From: Amyelois transitella
Lineage: Eukaryota > Arthropoda > Insecta > Lepidoptera > Pyralidae
Assembly (NCBI RefSeq): GCF_032362555.1
Contig: NC_083517.1
Coordinates: 6,096,001 to 6,160,000 of the forward strand
DNA length: 64,000 nucleotides
Direction of reading: 5' to 3'
Position 1 is the first letter of the stretch, and each line of letters opens with the position of its first letter. Below the pieces are notes generated by a model that was given only the letters and a program-made list of their open reading frames with translations, did not search any database and was not told the DNA's origin. Positions 47,001 through 59,240 of the stretch are shown piece after piece. Made by a program: the position numbers and the translations under genes.

Positions 47001-47641
47001 CGAAGACAAAATTTTAAGAAGATCAGTTCAGTAGATTACTTCGATAAAATTATGTTTTGTTAGGTTCAATTAATAAATGCCAGTATTATTATTTGAATGC
47101 ACAATTTGCTGGAACCACACAATTAACGTTCAAACCAATGGCGATTAATTTGTATTATCGGCATCTGCATAATGAATAAGAGTTGCGTACTAAATATACC
47201 TAACATTGGTCTGATTCTGATTGTTCGTTTTCTTTCTTATTTTCAGACATTGTTATCAGATGCCAAAAAACCTCAAAAGGATGTAAATGTAAGTAAATGT
47301 AGTAATCATTTCAATTATTTTCAGCAGAGACAGGATAACTACTTAACTAACTAAACTTAAAAATTATAATGCATCACCATAGGGCACCGTTAGACGCTGT
47401 TACTTTTTATCTGTACCTACCTTCATATGTTTGGCCGATCAACATTATGGGTAGCTTTTTTTAATTTATTTTGGCAAAACATATTTTGGTCAACCTTTTG
47501 CCCCATTCAGCGGCGTTTTGCCTATTCTGATACTCATCATACATTTTAGTCAAAGATAATAAGTGACCGTTGGTGACCAGAAATTATTTTTATTTCCAGA
47601 AATTTATCAACGATCTACTAGAGAAGGCGAAAACTCTGTAA
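38072..47641 (+). CDS. Protein phosphatase 1 inhibitor, PPP1R14 family
   Basis: Coding exons: 38072-38101, 44773-44952, 45614-45739, 46678-46785, 47247-47288 and 47600-47641, every one in phase 0; 175 residues. After an Ala/Gly-rich N-terminus comes the PHIN domain: FLTAKYGSHQMALIRKRLAV, WLYDELQKLYE, VDIDELLDMDSDD and a closing helix KFINDLLEKAKTL. The Thr in FLTAKYG matches the residue whose phosphorylation turns CPI-17, PHI-1 and KEPI into strong inhibitors of PP1 and myosin phosphatase. The expected role is therefore kinase-controlled inhibition of myosin dephosphorylation in the cytoplasm. The first intron (38102-44772) holds another in-phase start exon at 39142-39204 and a promoter-like element near 40337. 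Repeats crowd its introns. Confidence 0.92.
39142..39204 (+). CDS. Candidate alternative first coding exon of the PP1 inhibitor
   Basis: ATG in a CAAG context opens 21 codons (MFSKNKVSSSHGGRGRDFKG...), ending exactly at a GTGAGT donor in phase 0. That is the phase of the proven first exon, so it could splice onto exon 44773 to give a different N-terminus. It is basic and Ser/Gly-rich. Expression is not shown by sequence. Confidence 0.45.
40190..40566 (+). promoter_or_regulatory. Intronic Inr plus DPE promoter and possible 5' UTR exon
   Basis: The arthropod initiator TCAGT lies at 40336-40340. Counting its A as +1, GGTTG stands at +28 to +32, fitting the DPE consensus and spacing. Upstream is a GC-rich stretch; downstream a GC-rich transcribed-looking segment ends at a donor-like CTCG|GTACGG (40566/40567). 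It probably drives an alternative PP1-inhibitor transcript with a non-coding first exon. Confidence 0.5.
40795..40835 (+). repeat. Fragment of a common insect repeat tail
   Basis: 'acttcaaaaaaggaggaggttcttaattcgacc' is a string I associate with the 3' tail of widespread lepidopteran non-LTR repeats. It is short and worn. Confidence 0.45.
43114..43377 (+). repeat. SINE-like repeat, complete copy
   Basis: From TGCCGTGTGGTTCCCGGCAC to the TATG tail. It directly abuts a LINE 3' end at 43378 and lies in the first intron of the PP1-inhibitor gene. Confidence 0.9.
43378..43810 (+). mobile_element. 3' end of a non-LTR retrotransposon
   Basis: An open frame of about 100 codons to a stop at 43684-43686 includes VHIIPIVLSSTLIIPKTVAQ and LLQKATILNTCRITRKFL. 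This resembles the C-terminal end of R2-like or related LINE polyproteins, downstream of the reverse transcriptase. It is followed by a 3' UTR and A/T-rich tail (to about 43810). The upstream part is missing, typical of 5' truncation. The family assignment is from memory and tentative. Confidence 0.6.
45045..45233 (+). repeat. SINE-like repeat, internally deleted copy
   Basis: Has the 'accgtgtggttcccggcacc' head and the 'ctatctaccccgcaaggg' end, but about 70 bases of the middle are missing. It is intronic in the PP1-inhibitor gene. Confidence 0.85.
45408..45457. repeat. Perfect 25-bp tandem duplication
   Basis: Two exact copies (45408-45432 and 45433-45457) of a unit containing CTAGGATATCCGTCACCGAC. 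It is intronic with no coding meaning. Confidence 0.9.
46203..46494 (+). repeat. SINE-like repeat, complete copy with small insertion
   Basis: From TGCCGTGTGGTTCCCAGCAC to the TATG tail. A stretch 'gtggcaggtggcagttgcagtggc' interrupts the middle. It is intronic in the PP1-inhibitor gene. Confidence 0.88.
46900..47050 (+). repeat. Worn non-LTR tail fragment
   Basis: 'cttcgcccgggcgaatttagcgcc', 'attccacggggactatagttttaactggg' and 'gatcagttcagtagatta' match the type of repeat seen at 49008-49205. It lies in the intron before exon 47247. Confidence 0.55.
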
Positions 47642-50600
47642 GAACAAAGTCACTTTCGTCAACGAACCATAGTAATGGTGCTCGGCGGCCGGCGGACTTA
47701 GTAGCGATAAGTTAGCGGGCGCCGTTTGTGATAATGTATGATTGAAGGTTTGGTGAAGCGGCGGTGGCAAATAGTTGTGGAGATCATTTGTACTCGAGCT
47801 TGTTTTGTTACGAGTGTGATACGATGGGAGAGATCACTACATGCCATCTCACGACGTAGTAAATTTTGTGTGATGGCCGATGCGTCATGTTCTTAAGGTC
47901 AAGTCTACGAAAAGATCTGTCAAATCTCTCAGATTTGTTATAAGGGTACAGTTAATTCTTTGTACTGAGTATCTACCTGCAATCAATTTTTAACTTGAAA
48001 AATTTGCGGTTTTATTTCGACTAAAATCGCAAGCGGAAAAATTACCGGTTACCTAGTTAAGATAACTGAAGTGAATCTAACGTCGATAATTTTCACCGCT
48101 GTATGTAGTATGATTTGCCAAAGCCTACAGAATATTAGCAACGGATCTGTTATATAATACGTTGCGTTCTTATTCTTTAGCTCGATCCTCCATCGGACGT
48201 ACATACATATCATTCAGCCTTCATACACAATAAGTTTCATTGCGCGGGACGAAGGCAAAGTACATGATGATGAACACAAATGATTACTCATTCACCATTA
48301 TGTCTGTAAAAGAAATATTTCATGCAAAGGTTACTAATGATATTACTAATTTCTCTTATCGTCTAGTATTGCATATATTTAAGTGTGTGCTTGCTCGTCC
48401 CGCGTAGCGGCACGCCGCGCCGCGACTTTTGCTTGTCCGTGGTCTTCGGTTGTATTATCAAAGTTTGAGATCAAAGATAAGTATGGTATTGTAGCAAATA
48501 ATCTCTTTCTCATCCAAATAGTAGCTCCTACGACTGCGCAGTTTCCTTTGTATGCCCCACTTTGGTCAGGCTCCTATTTCCTCTTCCACTTAAATTTTTT
48601 TAAGAGTGGCTGAGACACCACAGGAGTAATAATACCTTACTAGATGTGCTATGACTGACTGTTTCTACCTCCCTTTATTGGCCTGAACCTGTCCACGTGC
48701 ATTGTCTTGTCGTAAGAGAAAGAGTTAGATTTACGGTTTAGTGTGTAATGCGTATACAAATAAGATGACTAAATAAATAATTATAGTCGCCATTATAGCT
48801 TTGTTAGGTACCATGCCTTTGTGATATAACGAGATCAGTGTGCTGGGTCACGTAAACGCTTCACTGTTAGCTGAATCGTATTTAGTACCACTATTAGCGA
48901 GGACAATAGGTAATACCTTCGTGAATATTATAGATAGCAAATCTAGAATTTTAGCTCGATGAACCTTCATACAGATAATATTGTTTAAAAATATTTTTAA
49001 CTAGAGGCCGCCCGCGACTTCGTCCGCATGGAAACCCTATCAATCCCGCGGGAACTCTGGGATAAAAAGTAGCCTATGTGTTATTCTGGGTCTTCAGCTA
49101 CCTACATACCAAATTTCATGGTAATCGGTTCAGTAGTTTTTGCGTGAAAGAGTAACAAACATCCATACATCCATACAAACTTTCGCCTTTATAATAGTAG
49201 TAGGATATTTATCTACTTAGGTATACCGACATACCTACCGTATGTCGAAAATAGCAGGTTTCTTTTTAGGGTTCATAAAATTACAAATAAAAATTTTAAA
49301 CTCTTATTTTATTCAAATGTATTTAATTCTTATCAAACCAGAAAAACGTTGCCTCATTATTTAATTTAACAGTCGAAGATATTTTAACTTTAGTAAGATA
49401 AAAGCAATGTAATGTAGTGTATTTGAGTGTTTTACAATGTCGCAATATGCCTGCGAATAAACCAAAGCGTAGCAATAACGAAATACAAATTAAAGGTACA
49501 ATGTCTATAGGTGCCTATTTTATCATTTTAATTACCGCGATGTGTAAGTGAATTCGATTATGTTATTAATCTTGTTTGGATACGGACTGCAATCTAAATG
49601 GCAGAATGTGAAACCCTGTAAAAACTACTGAAATAAAATGTTTGAAGAGTTTTTACTGAACATGGAAAAACAAAATAGAAAAGAACGTACGCCAAATACG
49701 TTTAAATGTTCTATGTAATTCCTCGGAGCAAGTATTGATTCATGGTTGATCATTGTTCTTTCAGGGTCCTTGACTAATACAAAAATTTTTTAATCGAGCA
49801 ATTTGCAGTAACTGAATTGCATTGTTTGTTCTTAAATGCTGATGTCTGTATTTTGCCTGACATTGAATTTCACAGTATTGTAATGTAGTGAGTGTATTGT
49901 AAGCGACAGTGAAGTCGCGCCGGCGCCGAGGGGCACGGCCGTAGTAGGCGCACTGTCCGTTGTTGAAGGCCTTTTTGTATTAAATCATTTTAATAATAAA
50001 TATGGCTTTTTTATAACACCTGTCAAGTTGGTTTGTTGTTGGTAAGGTTATCAGCAAGAAACAGTCGTTCCAGTTTCATTGTGATCAAGGGACGCAAAGA
50101 ATAAAACAGTTTTAGAAGTCGAAAAAGACACCAGTATGCCTCGAAAAGTATAGAGCCAGTGTGACAATTTTTTTGTGGCCCACATGTATATTTAGTAAAA
50201 TACACACACTTGTGGACCTTTATTCGGATCCGAGAAAGATTTTTGGCTGGCGTAATGTTTTTCGTCTTTCTAGCCGACACCACATTAAATGAAAATCTCG
50301 AAATCTACTGGATTTACTGTTTTCCAAATTTCATCATATTTACAACATGTTACTTACTAATTATCCAGTAACATTGCGTTTTGATATTCAGGATTTCTTG
50401 CTACCGTTTTGCACATAATACTAATAAAGTTAAAATTAGTTCCTGTATCGTTTAAGCTCTTCCTAGTTGTGCATATCAGTTGGTCCACGATAAAACCTGC
50501 TCCCTGGGAGATGTGAAATTCCATTCAATAATATAGCGGTACACGCGCGCAACCATATATAAATTAAAGACTTGTTCAGGTTTATACAAATATAGCTGGA

Positions 50601-50914
50601 TATCAGCCTGCATCAAGAGGAATTGGCATCCTGGTTGATAGGTAAGCAGAGTCCCCAGTCAAGTAAATGTTAGAAAAAACAAGCTGTATTTTTCAATTAA
50701 ATTTAATGAAAAATTACAATATCAAAACAGAATACCTTACATGCAAAAATCATCGTATTACTAAGATTGTCATAAATAAATCATTGGTCCCATATTACAG
50801 AGAGCGGCTGTATGCATATATTTGGACGCCACTTGAGTCTCGCTCGATCCTAGGACTTTTGTAGAATGTTAGACATAAGACTCAACCAGACTTGTAGAAT
50901 GTCTAGGTCGTTTG
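47642..50914. other. Spacer between convergent PP1-inhibitor and CHK1 genes
   Basis: No gene is supported. A long 3' UTR of the PP1 inhibitor is possible, with AATAAA near 48773 or near 49995. A small GC-rich patch lies at about 49910-49965. One LINE-tail repeat lies at 49008-49205. Confidence 0.55.
49008..49205 (+). repeat. Non-LTR 3'-end type repeat, best-preserved copy
   Basis: 'cccgcgacttcgtccgcatgg', 'gataaaaagtagcctatgtg', 'aaatttcatggtaatcggtt', 'cagtagtttttgcgtgaaag' and 'ctttcgcctttataatagta' follow in order. This is a very common dispersed insect repeat, best explained as LINE-derived tails. Shorter pieces occur at 22715-22755, 52195-52260, 55795-55880 and 58150-58260. Confidence 0.7.
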
Positions 50915-53900
50915 TCAATCAGTGTCCATGAGTTGTGGAGGTGGCGCGGCTAACGGCTGCAAAGCTTCTCTTATCACTCGATATCGTCGTTTGAACTCCA
51001 AGCCGCAGCCGCGTGAGCGTCGGAACTCTAGCAGTGAACCTCCTTCGGTGGGCACCACCCAGGCACGTATGCGTAACTCGCCGTCGCATTCGATCGCCAG
51101 CTGTGGGCAAACGTTGTTCATGTTACAAAGAATTACTAAATATGTATTTTCAACCGTCCATAGAAATATACATTGTGACAAATCAGATTAGTGGCCAAAT
51201 TTATTTTCACATTTCGTTACGATTGTTGAAAGTTGTTCGGATTTACCGGCACCAGGTTGGAGCCTATTTAAACTATCAAACCACCCGATAGAAAGTCACT
51301 ATTAAATTAAGTTAGATACTTCAAAACAGTAGCTGTAAAAATAGGATACTCACGAGTTTAGGGTTGAGGTATCTCCACACATATCCCTTGTCACGCAGCG
51401 CGTCACACAGCGCGCTGAGCGCCTTAGCCTCGTCGCATTTCATCCACACGCGTGTCATCCGCCGCACAAGCCGCTGCATTATACTCTGTTCAAATAAAAG
51501 GTTTCTTTGTCTCAATTCAACACGTCTTTCGAGCAAATTTACAAAGCAAGTAAAAAGAAATGGCAGATATTGAAAAACCTTAACATTTTCAAACCTTTAC
51601 TTCAATTTCTAGCTATCAATAATTGAATTTAATCAAATTTAACAAATATGGAGTAACTAGACTTACAAACCGTTTGAAAACACACACACATTATCTGCAT
51701 ATGTTGTTACATTTAGTTTTTCGATGAAATTAAGACTTAGAAAGACAGGGTGCTCTAGCCCATCATCTAAACGAAAAATAACTTTTTTCAAGTCCTTCCC
51801 TTCATTGATTCCTTCCATTTTACTAATTAAAACCTAATATGACAAGATTAACATACGGGCTGTGTAGCGGTGAGCCCGCTGTCTTGTGATAGCAGCAAGT
51901 CGTCAGCGGCGGCGGGCTGCGAGTGCGACAACAGCGCCTCCATGTCGGCGGCGGACGGCGACAACTCGCACACCGAGCTACGAGCAGGTTGCGATCGGCA
52001 TATTCGGACGTTATCGGGCTCTGGAAAACATAGTGTTATTGTTTTGTTGCAATAATGCTACGACACAAAACGCTATTCATTTATTACTTTTTTCTGCAAT
52101 CTCACCTGCGTAAATAACTAAAAACTAAAGGTATTGTTACTAAAGGTAGGTATTTATAAATATACAAACAAACTAAGTTTTCCTATGCTTGTCCTCGGAC
52201 AATCAAATCGTGAAAGCATAACAAATAGGCAAACTTCAGCATTTATAATATTAAGTATACATTCAGTGAAAAAAGAACCAAAAGTGTATTATAAACATAA
52301 AAACTTTGATACTACTGATTCTTCACTGAAGTAAATATACATCTAGAATCAAGTCAATTATTAGATTCAGTCTTATAACAATATAATTCAAAGTAATATA
52401 ACATTCAAATATAAATATGCAGAGATCGTGGCAAGTGGAAAGAGGTTGTCTCTGCCTACCCCTCCGGGAAAGAGGCGTGATTTTATGTACGTATGTATGT
52501 ATGTATAACATTCAAACCTAATTGACTTTATACAATAACTTTTTGTTACTGTTGTATCAGTGAGGTCATTCAGTATGCAAATACAATATTTTGAGATTGA
52601 CAGCAACAGTAATTTATTTATTTGTTTTCTAGTGAAATAAAACAGCATCAAAACTTCAGCTTTTTTAGCCTCATATGACAAATTGAATTTGACAGCATCT
52701 TTTTTTTAAAGAATAATCAAAATAAATGCAATGTGTAAAGATTACCCAACAGGAAGCATATTTCCTGTTCCTAAAACAAAAATCCAATTACAGACCAATA
52801 ATTCAGTGTCTTGATCCATTCAATTTAAAATCTTTATTGCAAATCATAAAGTACATCAATTGAATTACAGTTACTGCTTAAAAATAGGTACAATATGATC
52901 AACATTTCCCAGCTTCTCTTCTCTGCTCCGAGTTCCAGTTGTAACGCGCGGCACAGTGCTTTGGTAATCTAGCTTTATGAGCTTTCGTAACGTCATGGAG
53001 CTAAATCGCCAAAGAGCCGAGCCGCGCGAGGCGACGTGAAGGCAGGCGAGGCGGCGACGAGGCGAGCCCGCGCCGTGCTGAGGCACGAGGCGCCTCTGAG
53101 ACCGGCCACTCAGAGTCACCTAGTACCTGACACGGAGCGACGGCAGTGGACCGTAGCCAATCGATGTAGTTGACTTATCTTGCATTCACATTGGAATGGA
53201 CAATACAAGAAGGACAATATCTCGATCTCTGATCCGAATTATTTTGTGGAGACATCTCTCTACAATTTGTTTATTTTTGCTGCATTTGACACAAACACAA
53301 AAACTGATAAGAACAGATTGTACAACATGATAAAAAACATTTAGAGACGACAAATCTGCTGTAGGATAAAATACAATATAATAAGTTTACACATTTTCTT
53401 TAAAATCTATTACGTCAGTGAGAAAAAATTTATTGATGTCCTAAATAGATTATTTCCTTGTAGTTAACAAAAAAAAATATATAGTATATAGTATAAATAA
53501 ATATCCAAGTTTAATAGTCATGTCATGACCACAGCCACTGAAATGCAAGGTCTGTTGTTTGTTAGACAACCAGCAGGGTATGCCTTGTAACTCTTGGATA
53601 CATTAATAATTATCTTCCATAAACAATAAACACTTACCATCGTGCTGCATCCAGGGATGCGCCAATAGCGCGTGCAGTGTGAGTCTTCTCTCAGGCAACG
53701 GGTCTAGCGCGCGTTGCATCAGCGCCCGCGCATTGCCACGAAGTTTGCTCCAAATACTGCTCGTGCTCACTTCACCAGCGCTCCAAGACACGAACCGGGC
53801 ATCTGATGAATCCGCCCGCTGCCACGGCAATTCTGCAAGTTTTGTTGCTTAGTACTGTTCTCATCTACAAGTCCATTTACGAAAATTTACAAGGCACATG

Positions 53901-56900
53901 TCTTATATTCCCTCTATCCTTGATGTTAGCCACAAATAAGACAGTAAATCCCTCTTTATTACAAAATCATTCCTTCGGGTGAAGTTTTATACACAATTTA
54001 CAGCTTACCTGGAAGAGATAGCTTTTAGTAATAAGGTCGCCTTGGGCTGCTTTTTATTGTGGTGCAATAAAGAGTTATTGCATTGTAAATTAAGTTCCTG
54101 AATAGACCCCATTAACAGCCGCCAAACCAACAGCACAAGTTGAGAACCAAGTCAAATCTTTGCATGGACTTAGTAAGGGACGAATAAAAACATACATACA
54201 TATAGTCACCTCTATATCCCTTGCGGGGTAGACGGACCCAACAGTCTCGAAAATACTATAAGGCTATGTCCACTCCAAGAGCAATAAAACTGACGTCGCG
54301 TATTCAATCAAATGCGTAAAAACCTAGTCAATTCACCTAGTAAGTGGATCCTGAAGCATATGCAGATAAGGTTGCAACTAGGAACACTCAAACAATAGGT
54401 ATCTTTTTCTTCTATTAATAAAATGCTATAAATAGGATGCATGAAAAAAATGGAAAAGCTTGTAAAGGCAAGTCCTGGACGACCCTAGACCGATGAGCGC
54501 AGGGATCATGTCGAATGGAAATATGTCTCTGTCTACTGCTCCAAAAGAGAAAAGTCATATGTGTATGTAAAACATAGGAGATATTCTATGAATACTTTTG
54601 ACGCTTCTCTTATATTCTTCATAGTGTGACGAAGTTCGCGCCGTGGCTAGTAACTTCGGTACCATAACTTTAGGGATTACAAACGCCTACAGCTAGGATA
54701 CCAAAGATACAGGCACGCAGCAAGTGCACTGACATATTTTCTATCTCCCTTTTCTTCAAAATGTTCTTGTCTCTGATCCTACAATGGAGGCAAATTATTC
54801 AAGCAGCATTCATAGCCAATTTTTAACGAGTCTTCTGGGTCGCGATTCCAGTCATCACAAGTAAATGCTCCATGTGCTCACAGGCTTTGTGATGCCATGT
54901 TGTACTTGATACCACAGGTATCAAAAATTAATGGTGTCACAACCGTCAGTTGCAATGTCACATTCAGCAGTACTAACCACTTCTTCCGCTCCTCGTTCAT
55001 TGCTATCAACGAGTGTAATGTAATCATACAGATAACCCTTGAAAGAGATCTTATAAAGCTATGTATTATTTGTTGTAACCGTTTCTGTGCAATTTCTGTG
55101 CAATAAAGATAATATCTTTATCAAACAAACAAACTTACCACCGGCCAACATGGCGAGCAGCACAACGGCCGCGGCCCAGAGGTCTGCGGGCGGCGCCCGG
55201 TACGGCCGGCGCGCGGCGCGCAGCACCTCGGGCGCGGCGTACGGCACGGTGCCGCACACGCGCGACAGCAGCCGCTCGCGGGACCCGTGCCTGGGGCCAC
55301 ACTTGAATCATATAACACCTTTAGTTGTTCCATCTTTGATCATAATCAGCTATTGTCCCTATTGATAGAATTTCTTTAATTGGATTTTTTTTAAAATAGC
55401 ATTTATTTAAGTGGTTTGTATTGTATTGTATAAAGATACAGACAGACACGACAACCACACAAAAAGCATCAGAAAAATAAGGAAATGAATGAGATGTACC
55501 TAACTAGTAAGAGAGCAAAAATTAAAATTATTCTAGTTTACCTGAACAATGTAGCCATTCCAAAGTCCGATATTTTGAGGAGGTCGTTGTGGTCAAGTAG
55601 CAAGTTTTCCGGCTTGATGTCGCGATGAGCCACGCCTCTTCCGTGCAAGTACTGCAGACCTTCCAGCAGCTGGCCCCAGTAGCGACGGGCCATTGTAGTG
55701 TTCATGCCAACGTCAGGCTCTGTTATGAACATTTATGGATTAATATTAGGAAAATGTCTAGAAGTTGTCTTTCCTGACTGTTACGTTTGCTGTTATTCTG
55801 TCAGTTTGTTACGCTATCATGACAAAACCGCTGGCCCGATTTTGATGAAATTTCATATGCTTATAATATAAAAATTGGATTAAGCGTTACAACTGAGACC
55901 AGGAACATTAAGATCTGCACTAAAACCATCTGAAAAGATGGCCATGACGTTTATAACCCTAAAATATGCTTTCATATGTTAAATATTTCTCACCAATTTT
56001 ATCAAAAAGTTCGCCGCCCTGCGCGTATTCCAGAAACATATAGTGTTGGTCCCGATGCGTCCGTTCTCCGAGACAGCGCAGTACGTGCGGGTGTCGCAGA
56101 GCGCGGTGCAGGGCTGCCTCGCGAGCTGCGTCTGCGCCGCCTTTCAGCACCTTCAGCGCTACTGCGGCACCGCTCCGCGAGTGTACTAGTAGACGCACCC
56201 TAGTGACGACAACAACAGACTATATAGCACACTAAAACTTAGCACTAAAAGTATGACATCTCTCTTTAGGGATGATTTAAAGAGGAAGCTCTACCATTTC
56301 AAAATATAATATTCAAAGTATGAAATCATCCTTATACACTGATCACCCTGCATCTTCTTCCTATTATTAATTTGGTTTGTATTTCATTATCAGCTAAATA
56401 TGTACAATTTATTATTTTTTTTGTGAAAATTTTTATTTCTTTTTGAACTAGGCTTTTATCTCAATGATCTTGTAGAGATAATGGTTGCTTTGATTGGGCA
56501 ACTGCCGAAATAAATAAACAAACCTATCAAATCAAAAACCTCATAAGAAGTCTGATATACATTTGACATAAAACAAAACAATCTGACAAATCTATTTTTC
56601 GGCAAGGCGAGTAGGCGGGGCGGGGAAGGCGTGAAAATTTAGTTAAAAACTTTTCTATAGGAAATAAAGTTGTTCACGAGGCGTCGTCGGCGGCGCGACG
56701 GTGCCAGTGACCGCGTGAGGTGGTTAAACTTTCAAGGATGCGCCGGTCGCGCTACATCCATTTTTTCCCCCGAATTGCAGCGAGATCTAGTTCCGTGTCT
56801 CGTCTATGAAAATGGCGGGCCGTCGTCTTAGGCGTCGCAGAATGGTTTGGCGCCATTGGACGCTGCGCCGTGACGTCTTGGGGAGATCTTAACTCTACTA

Positions 56901-59007
56901 CTCCTACTAACTCTGGCGGCATGGCTATGTTTTCTTTTTGTTAAAATGTTTAATAGCGATCGAAATGATGGGAATAAAACTTTAAAAACTGTCGACCAAA
57001 AATAAACAAAATACTAATAAGAAAAAGGTTCACGAGATCATTCTGATCATTAATTACTTGCCAACACTTGACTGTGGCATTAAATACATATAAATATGTA
57101 GTTGTATTTAAAATGCATTTAATGCCACAGTCAAGTGTTGGCAAGTAATTAATCTTTATCTTTCTTTATTTTCTCTTCCTAATTAATGATCAGAATGATC
57201 TCGTGAACCTTATAATATTTTAAATACAACTATTTAACTATATATACATATATAAATATTTGTTGTATTTAAAATGAAGTCCAAAATAGGTACCTATCTA
57301 CCTATTGATATACAGAAATATACATTAGGATACATACATTAGGATTTTTATCATATTTTTAATTTTCAGGTTTTGAATTTTATAAACTTAAGTTTCAGCC
57401 TTAATTTCGAAAAACCCTAACATTTCATTTCTACCCTTGGTAGGTAGGTATATCTTTCTTTTATTGCTTTAAGTAGCATGTCTTTCTAGTCTTCCCAAGA
57501 CTATTGGCTATGTTTGATGTGATAGGTTTATGTTTGTAAAAGCTCAATATTCAATACATAGTTAGTTTCTCCCTTAAATATTGTATGTATAAGAACATGC
57601 AATTCACATAACAATTCCAGTCAATTAGGAGAGAAGGAATCTTGTCAGAATTAAAATGTAATTTTAAAAAATTAAATTTATATTGTTTGGGGTTACATGC
57701 AAATCTATTAATGTCAATTATTTCTCAATATTAATATATTACAAACAAATGTGTGTAAATTTTTCAGCAAGTGATTAATTTAATATTTACATACACACAT
57801 AAAAAACACATCTTTTCCAAAGGGATAGGGATAAACTAAATTTTTTCACTTGCCATGATCTCTGCATATCTTCTTCGCTTCAACCACATTCATAACTCTC
57901 TTCATGCAAGCTCTGCAGGTTCGGATACTCTTGACCAGATTTAATGTTTTGTTATTATAATTGAATTTTGTTTGTCCTCAAGAACTTGGATATCAAATAA
58001 TACCATTGAACAGATAGTCTATCTGCAATTAGTGATACTGAAATGTATTATTTTTTTATACCATAACTAAAGACCACTATAATATTTTTCCAAAATAACA
58101 ACATAAATAGGTTCATCATACATTACATACTAATATCATAAATAAGAAAGTTTTTAAGGATGTGTGTTTGTTGCTTTCTCATGCAAAACCTACTGAATAA
58201 ATTTTGATGAAATTTGGTTCAAGATTTTTGGAATAACATAGAAGCCCCAGCAGTTTTCCAACATAGAAAATATATCTAGTAGATAGAAGGCCTCTGGGAT
58301 ATGGAAACTTAAATGTTCTTGAGGATTTTTCAATAAATATAAATGTTCAAGTAAAAGCTAACTTAAATTTACCACTTACCCTCAAGACTTAAAAAGTAAA
58401 CAAATTTATATATTAGTACAGATAGTAGGGATTTATTTAATTAAATATATTACTGCTATGATCCTATAGTTTCAAAAGGTCAAGGGCCTGCAGGAGATTT
58501 ACTAAATAAAAATATTGAAGTTATTGGCAGATGTATTTAATAATTAACTCCACATGTCCTATCCATTCTTTCTTTTTAAATGAAAATAAAAGGGTATTTC
58601 TGGATTGTTATATTATACAAAATCACACATGTTTGAAAAATATTATTTCTTTCTTATTATGAATATGATCTTTAAAACTATATCATTACCTACTTAAACC
58701 ATCATATTAAAAACCAGTATAAAATACTTATTAAGAGAAATAAATAATATTATTTATACAGTGTATATAATGTAGGTAGGTAGGATACCCATTGTTGATG
58801 GAATCAATAAAAACTGTAATAAATAAAGAGCAGTCCCTGACCTAAGGACCTAAAGCCTAGTGGAAAATGGTGGTAACTGGGAACATTCAAAGACAACTAA
58901 TAAAATAATAATAGAATGATAACTTACTCTCCATAAGCACCTTCGCCAAGAACTTGTGCTACCAACCAGCCTTCCACAAACTCGCCGCCTGCCGAGGCCA
59001 TAGTCAT
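50915..59007 (-). CDS. Chk1: Checkpoint kinase 1 (CHK1, grapes)
   Basis: Eight coding exons in transcript order: 59007-58928, 56199-55994, 55719-55542, 55290-55139, 53832-53638, 52020-51857, 51485-51354 and 51100-50915; phases agree and give 430 residues. The Ser/Thr kinase domain is complete: glycine loop GEGAYGEV (21-28), Lys43, alpha-C Glu54, HRDIKPEN (127-134) with Asp129, DFG (147-149) and AAPE (173-176). GELFDK followed by EPDVGM is diagnostic of CHK1. A short linker carries SQ and TQ sites (CRSQP, SHSQP, LLSQD, ATQP), equivalent to the ATR target region of human CHK1. The C-terminal autoinhibitory KA1-like domain follows ([24 protein letters not shown]). It acts in the nucleus in the DNA-damage and replication checkpoint. 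The protein is about 45 residues shorter than human, mainly in the linker. The 5' leader is spliced (see 59241-59321). Confidence 0.95.
52430..52505 (+). repeat. Second TATG-tailed repeat family, partial copy
   Basis: 'tctctgcctacccctccgggaaagaggcgtgattttatg' followed by TATG repeats. Related fragments lie at 4540 and about 54490-54570. It lies in the CHK1 intron between exons 5 and 6. Confidence 0.65.
54191..54275 (-). repeat. SINE-like repeat, tail fragment
   Basis: CATA tail, 'ctctatatcccttgcggggtag' and 'acccaacagtctcgaaaatac'. It lies in the CHK1 intron between exons 4 and 5. Confidence 0.8.
56590..56900. promoter_or_regulatory. GC-rich regulatory-looking island in CHK1 intron 1
   Basis: In an otherwise AT-rich intron this stretch has a GC box (GGCGGGGCGGGG at 56617-56628), a CRE-like TGACGTC (56871), a minus-strand CCAAT (ATTGG near 56856) and a YY1-like AAAATGGCGGG (56810). 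Only a 26-codon Arg-rich frame is present on the plus strand. It is probably an alternative promoter or enhancer. Confidence 0.45.
57026..57210. repeat. Hairpin MITE, 60-bp arms, one arm interrupted
   Basis: The left arm 57026-57085 pairs with 57117-57154 and 57185-57210. The right arm is split by about 30-34 pyrimidine-rich bases flanked by AATTAA copies. Outer ends read AGGTTCACGAGATCATTCTG. It lies in CHK1 intron 1 and has no coding capacity. Confidence 0.8.
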
Positions 59008-59240
59008 CGGCTATTCCTGAAAAAAAATGCGATATAATCACCTTGTTCATGTCTACTTCCCCGAAGCCGGCAGCACCGGTCGCCGCCCAACAACCACGCC
59101 GATAGATCGAGCATTCGCCGATAATGCTGACGTCTAACTTTCTTGATTTAATAAAATCAGAAAATATATAAAAATAAAAGAGTCGTTCTCTGAATGAACA
59201 CGCATATAAGTACGAAATCGAAAGAATACAAAGCACTTAC

